From: Hyphomicrobium_A sp963776675
GTDB lineage: Bacteria > Pseudomonadota > Alphaproteobacteria > Rhizobiales > Hyphomicrobiaceae
Direction of reading: 5' to 3'
Length of the DNA stretch: 64,000 nt
Assembly (NCBI GenBank): GCA_963776675.1
Contig: CAVZNR010000036.1
Coordinates: 1 to 64,000, forward strand
Notes under the pieces: model-generated
The model's input: the letters and a program-made list of their open reading frames with translations, nothing else
What the model was told of the DNA's origin: nothing
The model's database searches: none
Made by a program: the position numbers and the translations under genes
Part shown: in pieces, positions 45,966 to 57,409 of the stretch
Layout of the letters: every line of letters begins with the position of its first letter
Position numbering within the stretch: the first letter of the stretch is position 1

Positions 45966-47945
45966 GTGACCCCGCGTCTCGCTTTCCCCGCTCTCGTTAT
46001 GGCAGCGTTCCCCTTGCTTGCAGCCGCGTCTTTGCCGGCACGGGCTCAGACGCAAGAGCCGGCGGCGCAAGCGGAGCCCTCCGCCTCCGGCCAAAAGCAT
46101 CATCACGCACTCTCACTCGTCGGCGAGCCCAAGTACGGCGCGGACTACGAGCACTTCGGCTGGGTCAATCCGGATGCGCCCAAAGGCGGCGCGATCCGCG
46201 GCTTCGTTGAGGGCTCCTTCGACAGCCTCAACCCGTTCACCGTCAAGGGCGACCCGGCGGCCGGCCTGGGCCTCATATATGACTCGCTTCTGGCCTCGAG
46301 CCCGGACGAGCCCTCCACCGAGTACGGGCAGATCGCCGAGTGGGTCTCCTACCCCGACGACTACTCCTCGGTGACGTTCGGGCTGCATCCGGAGGCGCAC
46401 TGGCACGACGGCAAGCCGATCACGCCGGAGGACGTCATCTTCAGCCTCGAAGCGCAGAAGAAAGCCCACCCGCGCTACGCCTTCTATTACAAGAACGTGG
46501 TCAAGGCCGAGAAGACCGGCGACCACGAGGTCACCTTCACCTTCGACGTCAAAGGCAACCGCGAGCTGCCGCAGATCGTCGGCCAGCTCATGGTGCTGCC
46601 CAAGCACTTCTGGGAGGGCACGGGCCCCGACGGGCAGAAGCGCGACGTCACCAAGACCACGATGGAGATCCCGCTGGGCTCCGGCGCCTACAAGATCAAG
46701 TCGTTCGATGCCGGCCGCTCGATCACCTACGAGCGCGTCAAGGACTACTGGGCCAAGGATCTGCCCGTCTCCAAGGGGCAATGGAACTTCGACGAGATCA
46801 AGCTCACCTACTTCCTCGATCGCACGCCCGCGTTCGAAGAGTTCAAGTCGGGCAAGCTCGACTATTGGAACGAGAACGTCGCCAGCCAGTGGGCCACGGG
46901 ATACGGCTTCCCCGCGGTCGAGAAAGGCTGGGTCAAGAAAGAGGCGATCCCGGTCGAGCGCGTCGCTCCGATGCAGGCCTATGTCTTCAACCTGCGGCGC
47001 AAGCAGTTCCAGGACCCGCGCGTGCGCGAGGCCTTCGCGCTGGCCTTCAATTTCGAGGAAGCCAACAAGAAGCTTTTCTACAATCTCTACGAGCGCGTCG
47101 GCAGCTACTTCGATAACTCGGATCTCGCCTCGAAGGGCGTGCCCGAAGGGCGCGAGCTGGAGATCCTAGACGAGGTCCGCAGCGAGGTGCCGCCTGAGGT
47201 CTTCACCACCGAGTGGAAAAACCCGGTCAACAAGACGCCCGAGGACTTCCGCAACCACATGCGCGAGGCCTCGAAGCTCTTGGCCGAGGCCGGCTGGACG
47301 CTGCAGGAGGTGGACGCCGAGGAGAAGGAAGACTGTGGCTTCTTCTGCTCCATTCTGCGCACCGTCGGCCTATCGTCCACACGTAAGGAAAACGTTTTGC
47401 GCAACGCCGACGGCGAGGTGCTGACGGCCGAGTTCCTGCTCGACAACCCCGACTTCCAGAGGATCGTACTGCCTTATGTGCAGGATCTGCAGAAGCTCGG
47501 CATCAAGGCCAGCGTGCGCATGGTCGACAGTGCGCAGTACAAGCGCCGCGAGGACGCCCACGACTACGACATCATCATCGACACGTTCGCGCAGTCCAAC
47601 TCCCCCGGCAACGAGCAGCGCGACTTCTGGGGATCGGCGGCCGCCGATAAGGACGGCACGCGCAACACCGCGGGCATCAAGAACCCGGCCATTGACAAGC
47701 TGATCGACAAGGTCGTGTTCGCCAAGGACCGCGCCGATCTCGTCGCCGCCACCCACGCGCTCGACCGCGTGCTTTTGTGGAACTACTACATGGTGCCGCA
47801 CTGGAATTACCCCTACGAGCGCCTCGTCACCTGGGACATGTTCGGGCGCCCGAAGACGCTGCCCTCGCAGACGGCAGCGCTCATGCAGACCTGGTGGATC
47901 GACCCCGAGAAGAAAAAGGCGCTCGACGCCGCGCGAGGCAAATGA
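45966..47945 (+). CDS. yejA: Peptide ABC transporter substrate-binding protein, YejA-like (copy 1)
   Basis: A 659-residue family-5 extracellular solute-binding protein with a GTG start after AGGAAGG. The signal peptide ends near ARAQ. Characteristic YejA sequences are FGWVNPDAPKGGAIRG, DSLNPFTVKGDPAAGLGLIYDSLL, and DRVLLWNYYMVPHW near the end. It contains an unusual short Cys-pair insertion, EEKEDCGFFCSILRTVG, near residue 455. It captures peptides for the YejBEF permease and ATPase encoded downstream. Its stop overlaps the start of a second binding protein (ATGA). Confidence 0.92.
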   Translation: MTPRLAFPALVMAAFPLLAAASLPARAQTQEPAAQAEPSASGQKHHHALSLVGEPKYGADYEHFGWVNPDAPKGGAIRGFVEGSFDSLNPFTVKGDPAAGLGLIYDSLLASSPDEPSTEYGQIAEWVSYPDDYSSVTFGLHPEAHWHDGKPITPEDVIFSLEAQKKAHPRYAFYYKNVVKAEKTGDHEVTFTFDVKGNRELPQIVGQLMVLPKHFWEGTGPDGQKRDVTKTTMEIPLGSGAYKIKSFDAGRSITYERVKDYWAKDLPVSKGQWNFDEIKLTYFLDRTPAFEEFKSGKLDYWNENVASQWATGYGFPAVEKGWVKKEAIPVERVAPMQAYVFNLRRKQFQDPRVREAFALAFNFEEANKKLFYNLYERVGSYFDNSDLASKGVPEGRELEILDEVRSEVPPEVFTTEWKNPVNKTPEDFRNHMREASKLLAEAGWTLQEVDAEEKEDCGFFCSILRTVGLSSTRKENVLRNADGEVLTAEFLLDNPDFQRIVLPYVQDLQKLGIKASVRMVDSAQYKRREDAHDYDIIIDTFAQSNSPGNEQRDFWGSAAADKDGTRNTAGIKNPAIDKLIDKVVFAKDRADLVAATHALDRVLLWNYYMVPHWNYPYERLVTWDMFGRPKTLPSQTAALMQTWWIDPEKKKALDAARGK

Positions 47946-49768
47946 GGCGCCTGAAGCCAGCCCCACGCGCATCTGCGCCCGGCTGGACCGGTGCGCTTGC
48001 CTGTGTCGCGCTGCTGCTGGCGACGGCGACGGCAATCGCAGAGCCTCGACACGGTCTTTCGGCCTTCGGCGAGCTCAAGTATCCCCCCGAATTCCAGCAC
48101 TTCGACTACGTCAATCCGGACGCCCCCAAAGGCGGGCGCCTGTCGATGATCGGGACGGCCGGTCGCATCACCTATGACAGCTTCAACAATTTCATTTTGA
48201 AGGGCGACGCCGCGCAGGGCCTCGAATATCTGTTCGACAGCCTGATGACGCGCGCTCAAGACGAGCCTGACGCCGTCTACGGCCTCATAGCCGAGAGCGC
48301 CGAGGTCGCGCCCGACGGCAAGTCCGTCACCTTCCATCTGCGGCCCGAGGCCAAGTTCGCCGATGGCTCGCCCGTCACGACTGACGACGTCGTCTTCTCG
48401 TTTGCGACGCTGAAGGAAAAGGGACACCCCAATTACGTGCTGTCGCTGCGCGACGTCGAGAAGGCCGAGGCGCTCGACAAGCACACCGTGCGCTACACGT
48501 TCAAGGGCGACCTGACCCGCGACCTTCCTCTGATCGTTGCCGAGTTGCCGGTGCTGTCGAAGGCCTACTACACCGAGCATCCGTTCGATCAGACATCGCT
48601 CGACAAGCCGCTCGGCTCCGGCCCCTACGAGATCGCCGACTTCAAGCCGGGCACCTACGTCACCTACAAGCGCCGGCCGGATTATTGGGCGAAGGATCTC
48701 CCCGTCAACCGCGGGCGCTTCAACTTCGACGAGTTGCGCTACGAGTACTACCGCGACCGCAACCTGGAGCTCGAAGGCCTACTCTCCGGCACCTTCGACC
48801 TGCGCGAAGAGTTCACGTCGCTCGACTGGGCAACGCGCTACGACGTTCCGCTGTCAAAGATGGCCGCGTCATTCGCCTCGTGCTGCCCGATGAGCGGCCG
48901 TCGGGTGCTCAGGGCTTCTTCATCAATACGCGGCGCGAGCCTTTCAAGGACAAGCGCGTGCGCGAGGCGCTCGGACTGGCGTTCGACTTCGAGTGGTCGA
49001 ACAAGAACCTGTTCTTCGAATTGTACACGCGCACCCAGAGCTTCTTTGAGAACTCGGAGATGAAGGCGTCCGGACCGCCGAGCCCGGCGGAGCTGGCGCT
49101 GCTCGGAGCCCTACAGAGCCCAGCTCGCGCCGGAGGTGTTCGGCGAGCCGTACTCGCCTCCCGTCACCGACGCAACGGGGCGCAACCGCGAGAACTTGCG
49201 ACGTGCCGTCGATCTGCTCACCGCTGCCGGCTACGGCGCCGGCGGCAAGACGCTCTCTGTCGAGATCCTCTCGTTCGAGCAGGGCTTCGACAGGATCATC
49301 AATCCCTACATCGACAACCTGAAGAAGATCGGCATCAACGCCTCGCTGCGCCGTGTGGATCCGGCCCAATACGAGCGGCGCATGAAGTCGTTCGATTTCG
49401 ACATGACGACGCAACGCTACGCGCTGCGCCTGACGCCAGGCGCCGAGATCAAGAGCTACTGGGGCTCGGAAGCTGCAGGTTTGGACGGCAGCTTCAACCT
49501 CGCCGGCATCAAAGACCCGGTCATCGACGCGCTCATCGACAAGGTGCTAGAAGCGAAGTCGCGCGACGATCTGGTGACTGCAACCCGCGCCATCGATCGC
49601 GTGCTGCGTGCCGGCCACTATTGGGTGCCGCACTGGTACAAGGCGAGCCACAACCTCGCCTTCTGGGACAAGTTCTCGCGGCCCGCGGTGAAGCCCAAAT
49701 ACGATCCTGGCGTAATCGACACCTGGTGGTACGATCCCGAGAAAGCTGCCAAATTGACCAAGAACTGA
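47942..49768 (+). CDS. Peptide ABC transporter substrate-binding protein, YejA-like (copy 2, two frameshifts)
   Basis: The composite product of 608 residues is a second YejA-type protein. A signal peptide ends near TAIAEPRHG. Then come FDYVNPDAPKGGRLSM, YEIADFKPGTYVTYKR and, at the end, DRVLRAGHYWVPHWYK. The frame slips near 48850 (continuing VKDGRVIRLVLPDERPSG) and returns near 49105 (EPYRAQLAPEVFGEPY). The two changes cancel, leaving a normal total length, so sequencing errors are plausible. Tandem YejA genes before yejBEF are frequent in rhizobia and could widen peptide specificity. Confidence 0.85.
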
Positions 49769-49781
49769 GAACCCCCCGCCG

Positions 49782-50900
49782 ATGGCCGCCTACCTCCTGA
49801 AGCGTCTTTTGCTGATCATCCCGACCTTGTTCGGGATCATGCTCATCAGCTTCACCATCATCCAATTCGCACCCGGCGGCCCCGTCGAGCGCATCATCGC
49901 GCAGCTTACGGGCCACGATTCCTCCATCGTCAGCCGCATCGGCGGCGGAGGCGGCGACACGCTGGGCGGCGGGGCGCAATCGCAGATGGGGCAGGGCGCC
50001 GCCGACGCTGTCACCTCGAAGTACCGCGGCGCGCAGGGTCTCGATCCGGAGTTCATCAAGAGCCTGGAGAAGCAGTTCGGCTTCGACAAGCCGGCCTATG
50101 AGCGCTTCTTCATCATGATGAAGAGCTATCTCACCTTCGATTTCGGCAAGAGCTACTTCCGCGACGTGTCGGTGCTGCAGCTCATCAAGGAGAAGCTGCC
50201 CGTCTCCATCTCGCTCGGGATATGGATGACGCTGCTCACGTATATGATCTCGATTCCGCTCGGCATCCGCAAGGCGGTGCGCGACGGCGAGTCATTCGAT
50301 GCCTGGTCGAGCGCGGTGCTCGTCGTCGGCTACGCCATACCGGGCTTCCTTTTCGCGGTGCTGCTGCTGATCCTGTTTGCAGGCAGCTCATTCTTCCAGT
50401 GGTTCCCCTCGCGCGGCCTGACCTCGGACAACTGGGATCAGCTCTCGCTGCTCGGCAAGATCGGCGACTACTTCTGGCACCTGACGTTGCCGTTGCTGGC
50501 CATGGCGGTGACGTCGTTCACGACCATGACGTTCCTCACCAAGAACTCCTTCCTCGACGAGATCCGCAAGCAGTACGTAACGACGGCACGCGCCAAGGGC
50601 CTGAGCGAGCGCCAGGTGCTTTACGGCCACGTGTTCCGCAACGCCATGCTGCTCGTCATCGCGAGCTTCCCGGGCGCCTTCATATCGGCGTTCTTCGCCG
50701 GCGCCTTGTTGATCGAGACCATCTTCTCGCTCGACGGGCTCGGGCTCTTGTCCTTCGAATCGATCGAGAAGCGCGACTATCCCGTGGTGTTCGCCACGTT
50801 ATGGATTTTCTCGCTCATGGGACTCGTCGTGAACCTCGTCTCCGACTTCGTCTACACGCTGGTCGATCCGCGCATCGACTTCGAAAGCCGGGAGGTCTAG
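49782..50900 (+). CDS. yejB: Peptide ABC transporter permease YejB
   Basis: A 372-residue inner-membrane permease of the DppB/OppB type. TM1 is YLLKRLLLIIPTLFGIMLISF. A long periplasmic loop, Gly-rich at ~53-70, precedes the transport domain. The EAA loop contacting the ATPase is TTARAKGLSERQVLYGHVFRNAML. It ends LVNLVSDFVYTLVDPRIDF, typical of the family. The gene lies 13 bases after yejA copy 2. The GGGGG-containing loop is a family trait of rhizobial YejB. Confidence 0.93.
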   Translation: MAAYLLKRLLLIIPTLFGIMLISFTIIQFAPGGPVERIIAQLTGHDSSIVSRIGGGGGDTLGGGAQSQMGQGAADAVTSKYRGAQGLDPEFIKSLEKQFGFDKPAYERFFIMMKSYLTFDFGKSYFRDVSVLQLIKEKLPVSISLGIWMTLLTYMISIPLGIRKAVRDGESFDAWSSAVLVVGYAIPGFLFAVLLLILFAGSSFFQWFPSRGLTSDNWDQLSLLGKIGDYFWHLTLPLLAMAVTSFTTMTFLTKNSFLDEIRKQYVTTARAKGLSERQVLYGHVFRNAMLLVIASFPGAFISAFFAGALLIETIFSLDGLGLLSFESIEKRDYPVVFATLWIFSLMGLVVNLVSDFVYTLVDPRIDFESREV

Positions 50901-52130
50901 GTGGACACCCGCGCGCTCGAGACGCCGCTGCCACAAGCGCAGCCGCCGCCCGAGGAGGAAGGCACAGGCCCCATCCCGCCGTGGCAGCGCCGGCGCGGTC
51001 TCTTGCGCGGGCATCGCGACCTGAGCCCCATCAACCAGCGCCGGTGGGCGAACTTCAAAGCCAACAAGCGCGGCTACTGGAGCATTATCGTCTTCCTGTC
51101 GCTGTTCGTCGTAACGCTGTTTGCCGAGTTCCTGGCCAACGATCGCCCGCTCATCTTGAGCTACAAGGGCGAGATTCTTTTTCCGATCCTCGTCGACTAC
51201 CCCGAGTCCAAGTTCGGCGGCTTTCTCGCCGTCACCGACTACAAAGACCCGGTGATCCTCGACGAGATCAAGGAGCACGGCTGGGCGCTGTGGCCGCTGA
51301 TCGGCTACTCCTACGACACGATCAACAAGGACTATCCCGGTCGCAAGGGTCAGGAAGGGCTTTGCCTCGGCTATCCGGCCCCGCCGCCGTGGGCCTCGAG
51401 CGCCCCGCTGTGCGACGCTCCGCCCGAGCAGCTCGCACGCTACGAGGCGATTGGAAACCGCAACTGGCTCGGCCTCGACAACCAGGGCCGCGACGTTGTC
51501 GCGCGTGTCATCTACGGGTTCCGCGTTTCCGTGCTCTTTGGACTCTTGCTCACGATCCTGTCGTCTGCCGTCGGCGTCGCCGCCGGAGCCATCCAGGGCT
51601 ACTTCGGCGGCCGGACCGATCTCATCTTCCAGCGCTTCCTCGAGATCTGGTCGTCGATCCCGTCTCTGTTCGTGCTGATCATCATCTCCTCGGTGCTGGT
51701 GCCGAGCTTCTGGACGCTGCTGGGCGTGCTGCTGCTGTTCTACTGGGTTAACCTCGTCGGCGTTGTGCGCGCCGAGTTCCTGCGCGCCCGCAACTTCGAG
51801 TACATCACTGCGGCGCGCGCGCTTGGGCTCTCCCACATCAAGATCATGTGGAAGCACATGCTGCCGAACGCCATGGTGGCGACGCTGACCTTTCTGCCCT
51901 TCCAGCTGTCGGGCTCGATCGCGGCGCTGACCGCGCTCGACTTTCTCGGGCTGGGACTGCCGCCGGGCTCAGCCTCGCTGGGCGAGCTTCTGCTGCAGGG
52001 CAAGCGCCACCTCGAGGCGCCGTGGCTCGGTCTCACCGGCTTCTTCGCCGTCGCCATCATGCTGTCGCTCTTGATCTTCATCGGCGAGGCGGTGCGCGAC
52101 GCGCTCGACCCGCGCAAGACGTATCGATAG
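50901..52130 (+). CDS. yejE: Peptide ABC transporter permease YejE
   Basis: A 409-residue second permease, GTG start immediately after the yejB stop. An N-terminal cytoplasmic segment of about 50 residues, rich in Pro and Arg, ends in LSPINQRRWANFKANKRGYWS, a standard OppC/YejE entry to TM1. A periplasmic domain follows (~80-195), then five TM helices. The EAA loop is TAARALGLSHIKIMWKHMLPNAM. The end reads GEAVRDALDPRKTYR. Confidence 0.93.
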   Translation: MDTRALETPLPQAQPPPEEEGTGPIPPWQRRRGLLRGHRDLSPINQRRWANFKANKRGYWSIIVFLSLFVVTLFAEFLANDRPLILSYKGEILFPILVDYPESKFGGFLAVTDYKDPVILDEIKEHGWALWPLIGYSYDTINKDYPGRKGQEGLCLGYPAPPPWASSAPLCDAPPEQLARYEAIGNRNWLGLDNQGRDVVARVIYGFRVSVLFGLLLTILSSAVGVAAGAIQGYFGGRTDLIFQRFLEIWSSIPSLFVLIIISSVLVPSFWTLLGVLLLFYWVNLVGVVRAEFLRARNFEYITAARALGLSHIKIMWKHMLPNAMVATLTFLPFQLSGSIAALTALDFLGLGLPPGSASLGELLLQGKRHLEAPWLGLTGFFAVAIMLSLLIFIGEAVRDALDPRKTYR

Positions 52131-52140
52131 GGAGACGGGC

Positions 52141-53775
<1,635 letters not shown>

Positions 53776-53805
53776 GGCGGTCGCAGCATCTTGGAGGACG
53801 CCGCC

Positions 53806-54420
53806 TTGCCCGCACTGAAGCTGTATCACGCATGGCCGTCGCGCTCTGCCGTCGCGCGCTGGATGCTGGAGGAGGTCGGCGAGCCCTACGAGGTCGAGCT
53901 GCTCAATCTCAAGGAGGGCGACCAACGCAAGCCCGCCTATCTCGCGCTCAACCCTATGGGAAAAGTGCCGACGCTGACCGACGGCGATCTCGTTGTCTCA
54001 GAAGTTTCGGCCATTTGCTGCTATCTCGCGGATGCCTATCCGGCAGCGAAGCTCGCACCACCGCTCGGCGACAAACGACGCGGTCCTTATCTCAAGTGGT
54101 TGTTTTTCGGGCCGAGCTGCCTCGAGCCGGCAATGATCGACAAGGCACTCACTCGTACCGCCGCGCCGCGCGCGACGGCGGGTTGGGCGGACTACGACAC
54201 CGTCGTGGAGGTGCTGAGGCGAGCGGTCGGAGAGATCCCCTACCTCCTGGGAGAGCAGTTCACTGCCGCCGATGTCGTCATCGGTGCAGGCATTCGCTGG
54301 GGAATGATGTTCAAGATGCTGCCCGAGCTGCCGGAGTTCGTCGCCTATGCGCAGCGGCTCGGCGAGCGCCCGGCGTTGCAGCGTCAGATCGCCAAGGATC
54401 AGGCGCTGATCCAAGGGTGA
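53806..54420 (+). CDS. Glutathione S-transferase family protein
   Basis: A 204-residue GST. The thioredoxin-like N-terminal domain contains WPSRSAVARWMLEEVGEPYEVELL, then NPMGKVPTLTDGDLVVSEVSAICCYLAD, with the cis-Pro and the Glu-Ser-type glutathione-binding turn (here SEVSA). The helical C-terminal domain has FTAADVVIGAG with the conserved Asp. The TTG at 53806 is preferred because GGAGG at 53793-53797 precedes it well. It lies 30 bases after yejF and is probably co-transcribed. Substrate unknown. Confidence 0.87.
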   Translation: MPALKLYHAWPSRSAVARWMLEEVGEPYEVELLNLKEGDQRKPAYLALNPMGKVPTLTDGDLVVSEVSAICCYLADAYPAAKLAPPLGDKRRGPYLKWLFFGPSCLEPAMIDKALTRTAAPRATAGWADYDTVVEVLRRAVGEIPYLLGEQFTAADVVIGAGIRWGMMFKMLPELPEFVAYAQRLGERPALQRQIAKDQALIQG

Positions 54421-54504
54421 GCTGAGGATAGGCGGCATATTCCACTTGCATGTGCTCGGCATTGCTTCATCGTGCCGGCAACGCATCCCAATCCTAGACC
54501 CGCC

Positions 54505-54969
54505 ATGCTGCCCGACGACCTGTTCCGCTCCCGGCTGCAGACGACGATCACCGCCCTCAAGTATTGGGCGCCGTCGATCGCCGACTCCGCGCGCGTGGAG
54601 GAAAGAGAAACAGGGACCTACTGGAAGATCGCGGTCACGCCGATGCTCGCCAACGCCTGTCCGTTCGAGCTCATTTTGCATTTCGACCAGCGCTACGATG
54701 TCGCCATCGCGGACGAGACCTACGAGGGCCTTCCTGTCGAAACCTTTGACGTCTTCATGCCCTTTGTCGAGGCCGTCTCCGACGGACGCGTCGTCCAGCG
54801 TCACTGGGTGAGCCGCTTGACGGGCCTCGAGCGATCGGTGGAAACGCTCGTTACCCTGGCGGGCGGCGGCATCTGGCGCGAGTCGCGCGGCACCTCGACC
54901 GCATTGCCGCCGCTCGACGACGACGGCACCGAGCTTCAAGAGAAGCGGTTTTTGCCGTATCGGCGCTAA
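54505..54969 (+). CDS. Conserved hypothetical protein
   Basis: A 154-residue soluble protein without signal or TM segments. It has stretches typical of a conserved fold, YWKIAVTPMLANACPFELILHFDQRYDVAIADETYEG and RHWVSRLTGLERSVETLV, suggesting a mixed alpha/beta domain. No catalytic motif is evident and I do not recognise a family. The ATG at 54505 is preferred; a GTG at 54472 would add 11 residues. It is convergent with the NlpC/P60 gene. Confidence 0.65.
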   Translation: MLPDDLFRSRLQTTITALKYWAPSIADSARVEERETGTYWKIAVTPMLANACPFELILHFDQRYDVAIADETYEGLPVETFDVFMPFVEAVSDGRVVQRHWVSRLTGLERSVETLVTLAGGGIWRESRGTSTALPPLDDDGTELQEKRFLPYRR

Positions 54970-54978
54970 CAGCCCGCG

Positions 54979-55890
54979 TCAGGCGCCTAATCCCGGCAGG
55001 CGCTTGATGGCGCGGATCTCCGAATCCGTCTTGGCAATCCGCTGCGCCGCTTCGGGAAGCATCTCGGCGGCAACCGCCATGTGGTGGGCGTTGGCATGAA
55101 CCAGCGTGACGCTGTCCGCCATGATGCCGACGTGCCCCTTCCAGAACACGATGTCGCCGCGGCGCAGGTCCTCCTCGATGTCGCCGAGCGCCACGCTCGT
55201 GCCGACCTCGGCCTCCTGCATGTCGGTATCGCGCGGCGCTGCGATGCCGCACGCTTCCAACGCCACCTGCACCAGACCGGAGCAGTCGAGCCCCACCCGG
55301 GTGCGACCGCCCCACAAATAGGGCGTGCCGATGAAGCGCTCGGCGATTTCCACGAAATCTCGCGCGAAGCGGTCGCGCTCGATCACGTGCCGCCCGATGA
55401 CGAAACCGCCGCCGGACAGCGCGCAGAATCGCTCGTCGGTGCCGACGACGCACAGCTCCGAGTTGAGGCTCAGGTGCATGAGCGGCGGCGACTTAATGTC
55501 GGGTTCGGGGTAGACAAAGGTGCCCAGGGCGCGCACGCGGTGCGTCGGCGCGACGATCTCGGGCGACAGCGTATCGACCGGAACATAGCCCACGTAGCGG
55601 TCGCGGTTCAGCTGGATCCAGGCCCAGCCGTCGCGCTCCTCGTAGACGGTGACGATCTCGCCGAACAGCGCCTCGGTCGCAAATCCTTCCGACGATGACG
55701 GCCGACTGCGCAGCGGCACCGCGCCACGTCTCACCTGCGCGGGAAAACCCTGCGCGTAGCGCGGCGCGCTCACCTTGCCGTAGAGACTCTTCGACGCCAG
55801 ATCGCGGCGGAAAACATTGCGGCGCGGATCGAGCCGGGCACCAGGTGCGGCCACCGCTGCCGCCCTCCTCTCCCCCGTATCCTCGGTCAT
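54979..55890 (-). CDS. NlpC/P60 cysteine peptidase with N-terminal SH3-like domains
   Basis: A 303-residue cell-wall peptidase. The N-terminal half is a bacterial SH3-like region (GEIVTVYEERDGWAWIQLNRDRYVGYV). The C-terminal NlpC/P60 domain has the catalytic Cys in TRVGLDCSGLVQ, the His in WKGHVGIM and a third polar residue in HANAHHMAV. There is no signal peptide, so it probably acts in the cytoplasm on murein peptides during recycling. Its start overlaps the stop of the leucyl aminopeptidase (ATGA at 55890-55887), which ties the two peptide-cleaving enzymes together. Confidence 0.9.
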   Translation of the reverse strand: MTEDTGERRAAAVAAPGARLDPRRNVFRRDLASKSLYGKVSAPRYAQGFPAQVRRGAVPLRSRPSSSEGFATEALFGEIVTVYEERDGWAWIQLNRDRYVGYVPVDTLSPEIVAPTHRVRALGTFVYPEPDIKSPPLMHLSLNSELCVVGTDERFCALSGGGFVIGRHVIERDRFARDFVEIAERFIGTPYLWGGRTRVGLDCSGLVQVALEACGIAAPRDTDMQEAEVGTSVALGDIEEDLRRGDIVFWKGHVGIMADSVTLVHANAHHMAVAAEMLPEAAQRIAKTDSEIRAIKRLPGLGA

Positions 55891-57302
55891 CGCTCGCACT
55901 CCTCGTTCAAGAGGGCGAACACCGCGCGTGCCGACTGCGGCTCGCCACCCTTGGGTCCCAGCGGCGTCGCGGCCGGTCGCCATCCGTAGAGGTCGAAGTG
56001 GGCAAAACGGTGCGCGCGCTTGGCAAAGCGCTTCAGGAACAACGCCGCCACGATGGCTCCGGCGAACGGTGCCTCCCAGATGTTGTTCATGTCGGCGACC
56101 TGGCTGTCGAGCTTGGCGTCGTAGCCGGCCCACAGAGGCAGCCGCCATACGGGATCGCCGACGCGCGCCGACGTCGCCACCATGTCGGCGCCCAGAGCAT
56201 CGTCGTCGGTGAAGAACGCGGGCAGATCGGGGCCCAGAGCAACGCGCGCGGCACCGGTCAGCGTCGCGAACACGAACAGGCTCCGCGGCGCCTCCTCGTC
56301 TGCAAGCGCGATGGCATCGGCAAGGACGAGCCGGCCTTCCGCGTCGGTGTTGCCGACCTCGACGGTGTGGCCCGCGCGCGAGTGCAGGACGTCGCCGGGC
56401 CGGAAGGCGTTGCCGGCGATGCTGTTCTCGGCGGCCGGGATGAGGATGCGCAGGCGCACGTTGAGCTTGGCGCTCATGATCATGTGCCCGAGGGTCAGCA
56501 CCGTCGCCGCACCGCCCATGTCCTTCTTCATGAGGCCCATGCCGCTCGCGGGCTTGATGTCGAGGCCGCCTGTGTCGAAGCAGATGCCCTTGCCGACCAG
56601 CGTGACGGTCGGTGCCTTGGCGCGGCCCCAGGTGAGATCGATCAGCCTCGGCTCCCGCGGGCTGGCGCGGCCTACGGCGTGGATCAGCGGGAAGTTGCGC
56701 GCCAACAGCTCGTCGCCCTCGATGACGGAAATTTCGGCACCGTGGCGGTCGGCAAGCGCACGCGCGGCGAGCTCCAGCTCTCCCGGGCCCATGTCGGAAG
56801 CGGGTGTGTTGATCAGATCGCGCCCCTGCCACACGGCCTCTACGGCCGCCAGCACCGAGGCGCGATCGGCGCGGCCCGGAATGCGCAAACGCGGCCGCTT
56901 GGCGTCGTCACCACTCTTGTAGCGGGTGAAGCGGTAGGCCCCGAGCCCCCATGCGATCGCTGCGAGCGCGGGATCGCGCACGTTCCCCTCCAGCCGATAG
57001 GAGCCGGCGGGCAGCGATTGTGCAAGCTGGCCGACGAGAAGCTCGGGCGGTCCGCTCGGCTCACCCGTGCCCCCGTCACCCAGGCCGAAGAGAACGCCGG
57101 CGATGCCCCCATGCGTATCGGGCAACAGTTTCGTCTGCTTGGCGCTCCCCTTGAAGCCCGCAGCCTCGATCCAGGCTCGCTGCGCCGCCTCGAGCGGAAC
57201 CGCCGACACCGGCGCGCCCTTGCCAACAAGCCAGATCGGGATTTCCGATCCGCGCGATCCGCCTGCGAGGAAGGCGTCGTCAGGACTTGGGGCTTTGGTC
57301 AT
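55887..57302 (-). CDS. Leucyl aminopeptidase family M17 protein
   Basis: A 471-residue metallopeptidase removing N-terminal residues from peptides. The catalytic C-terminal domain has VTLVGKGICFDTGGLDIKP (catalytic Lys and metal ligands), MKKDMGGAATVL and the family signature NTDAEGRLVLADA. The N-terminal macro-like domain is more divergent. Start set at MTKAPSPDD (57302) because the upstream frame has no family sequence. It diverges from the GST gene at 57410 and overlaps the NlpC/P60 gene. Confidence 0.92.
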   Translation of the reverse strand: MTKAPSPDDAFLAGGSRGSEIPIWLVGKGAPVSAVPLEAAQRAWIEAAGFKGSAKQTKLLPDTHGGIAGVLFGLGDGGTGEPSGPPELLVGQLAQSLPAGSYRLEGNVRDPALAAIAWGLGAYRFTRYKSGDDAKRPRLRIPGRADRASVLAAVEAVWQGRDLINTPASDMGPGELELAARALADRHGAEISVIEGDELLARNFPLIHAVGRASPREPRLIDLTWGRAKAPTVTLVGKGICFDTGGLDIKPASGMGLMKKDMGGAATVLTLGHMIMSAKLNVRLRILIPAAENSIAGNAFRPGDVLHSRAGHTVEVGNTDAEGRLVLADAIALADEEAPRSLFVFATLTGAARVALGPDLPAFFTDDDALGADMVATSARVGDPVWRLPLWAGYDAKLDSQVADMNNIWEAPFAGAIVAALFLKRFAKRAHRFAHFDLYGWRPAATPLGPKGGEPQSARAVFALLNEECER

Positions 57303-57409
57303 GCGGAGGGGTCCGGTCCTTGCTAGAAAGGGTGCCCGGCGGGGTTGGGCCGCGCCAGGCACGCGACTCGCGGGGCAGAAAATAGGATCATAGGAGGCAA
57401 GGCAAGAGC

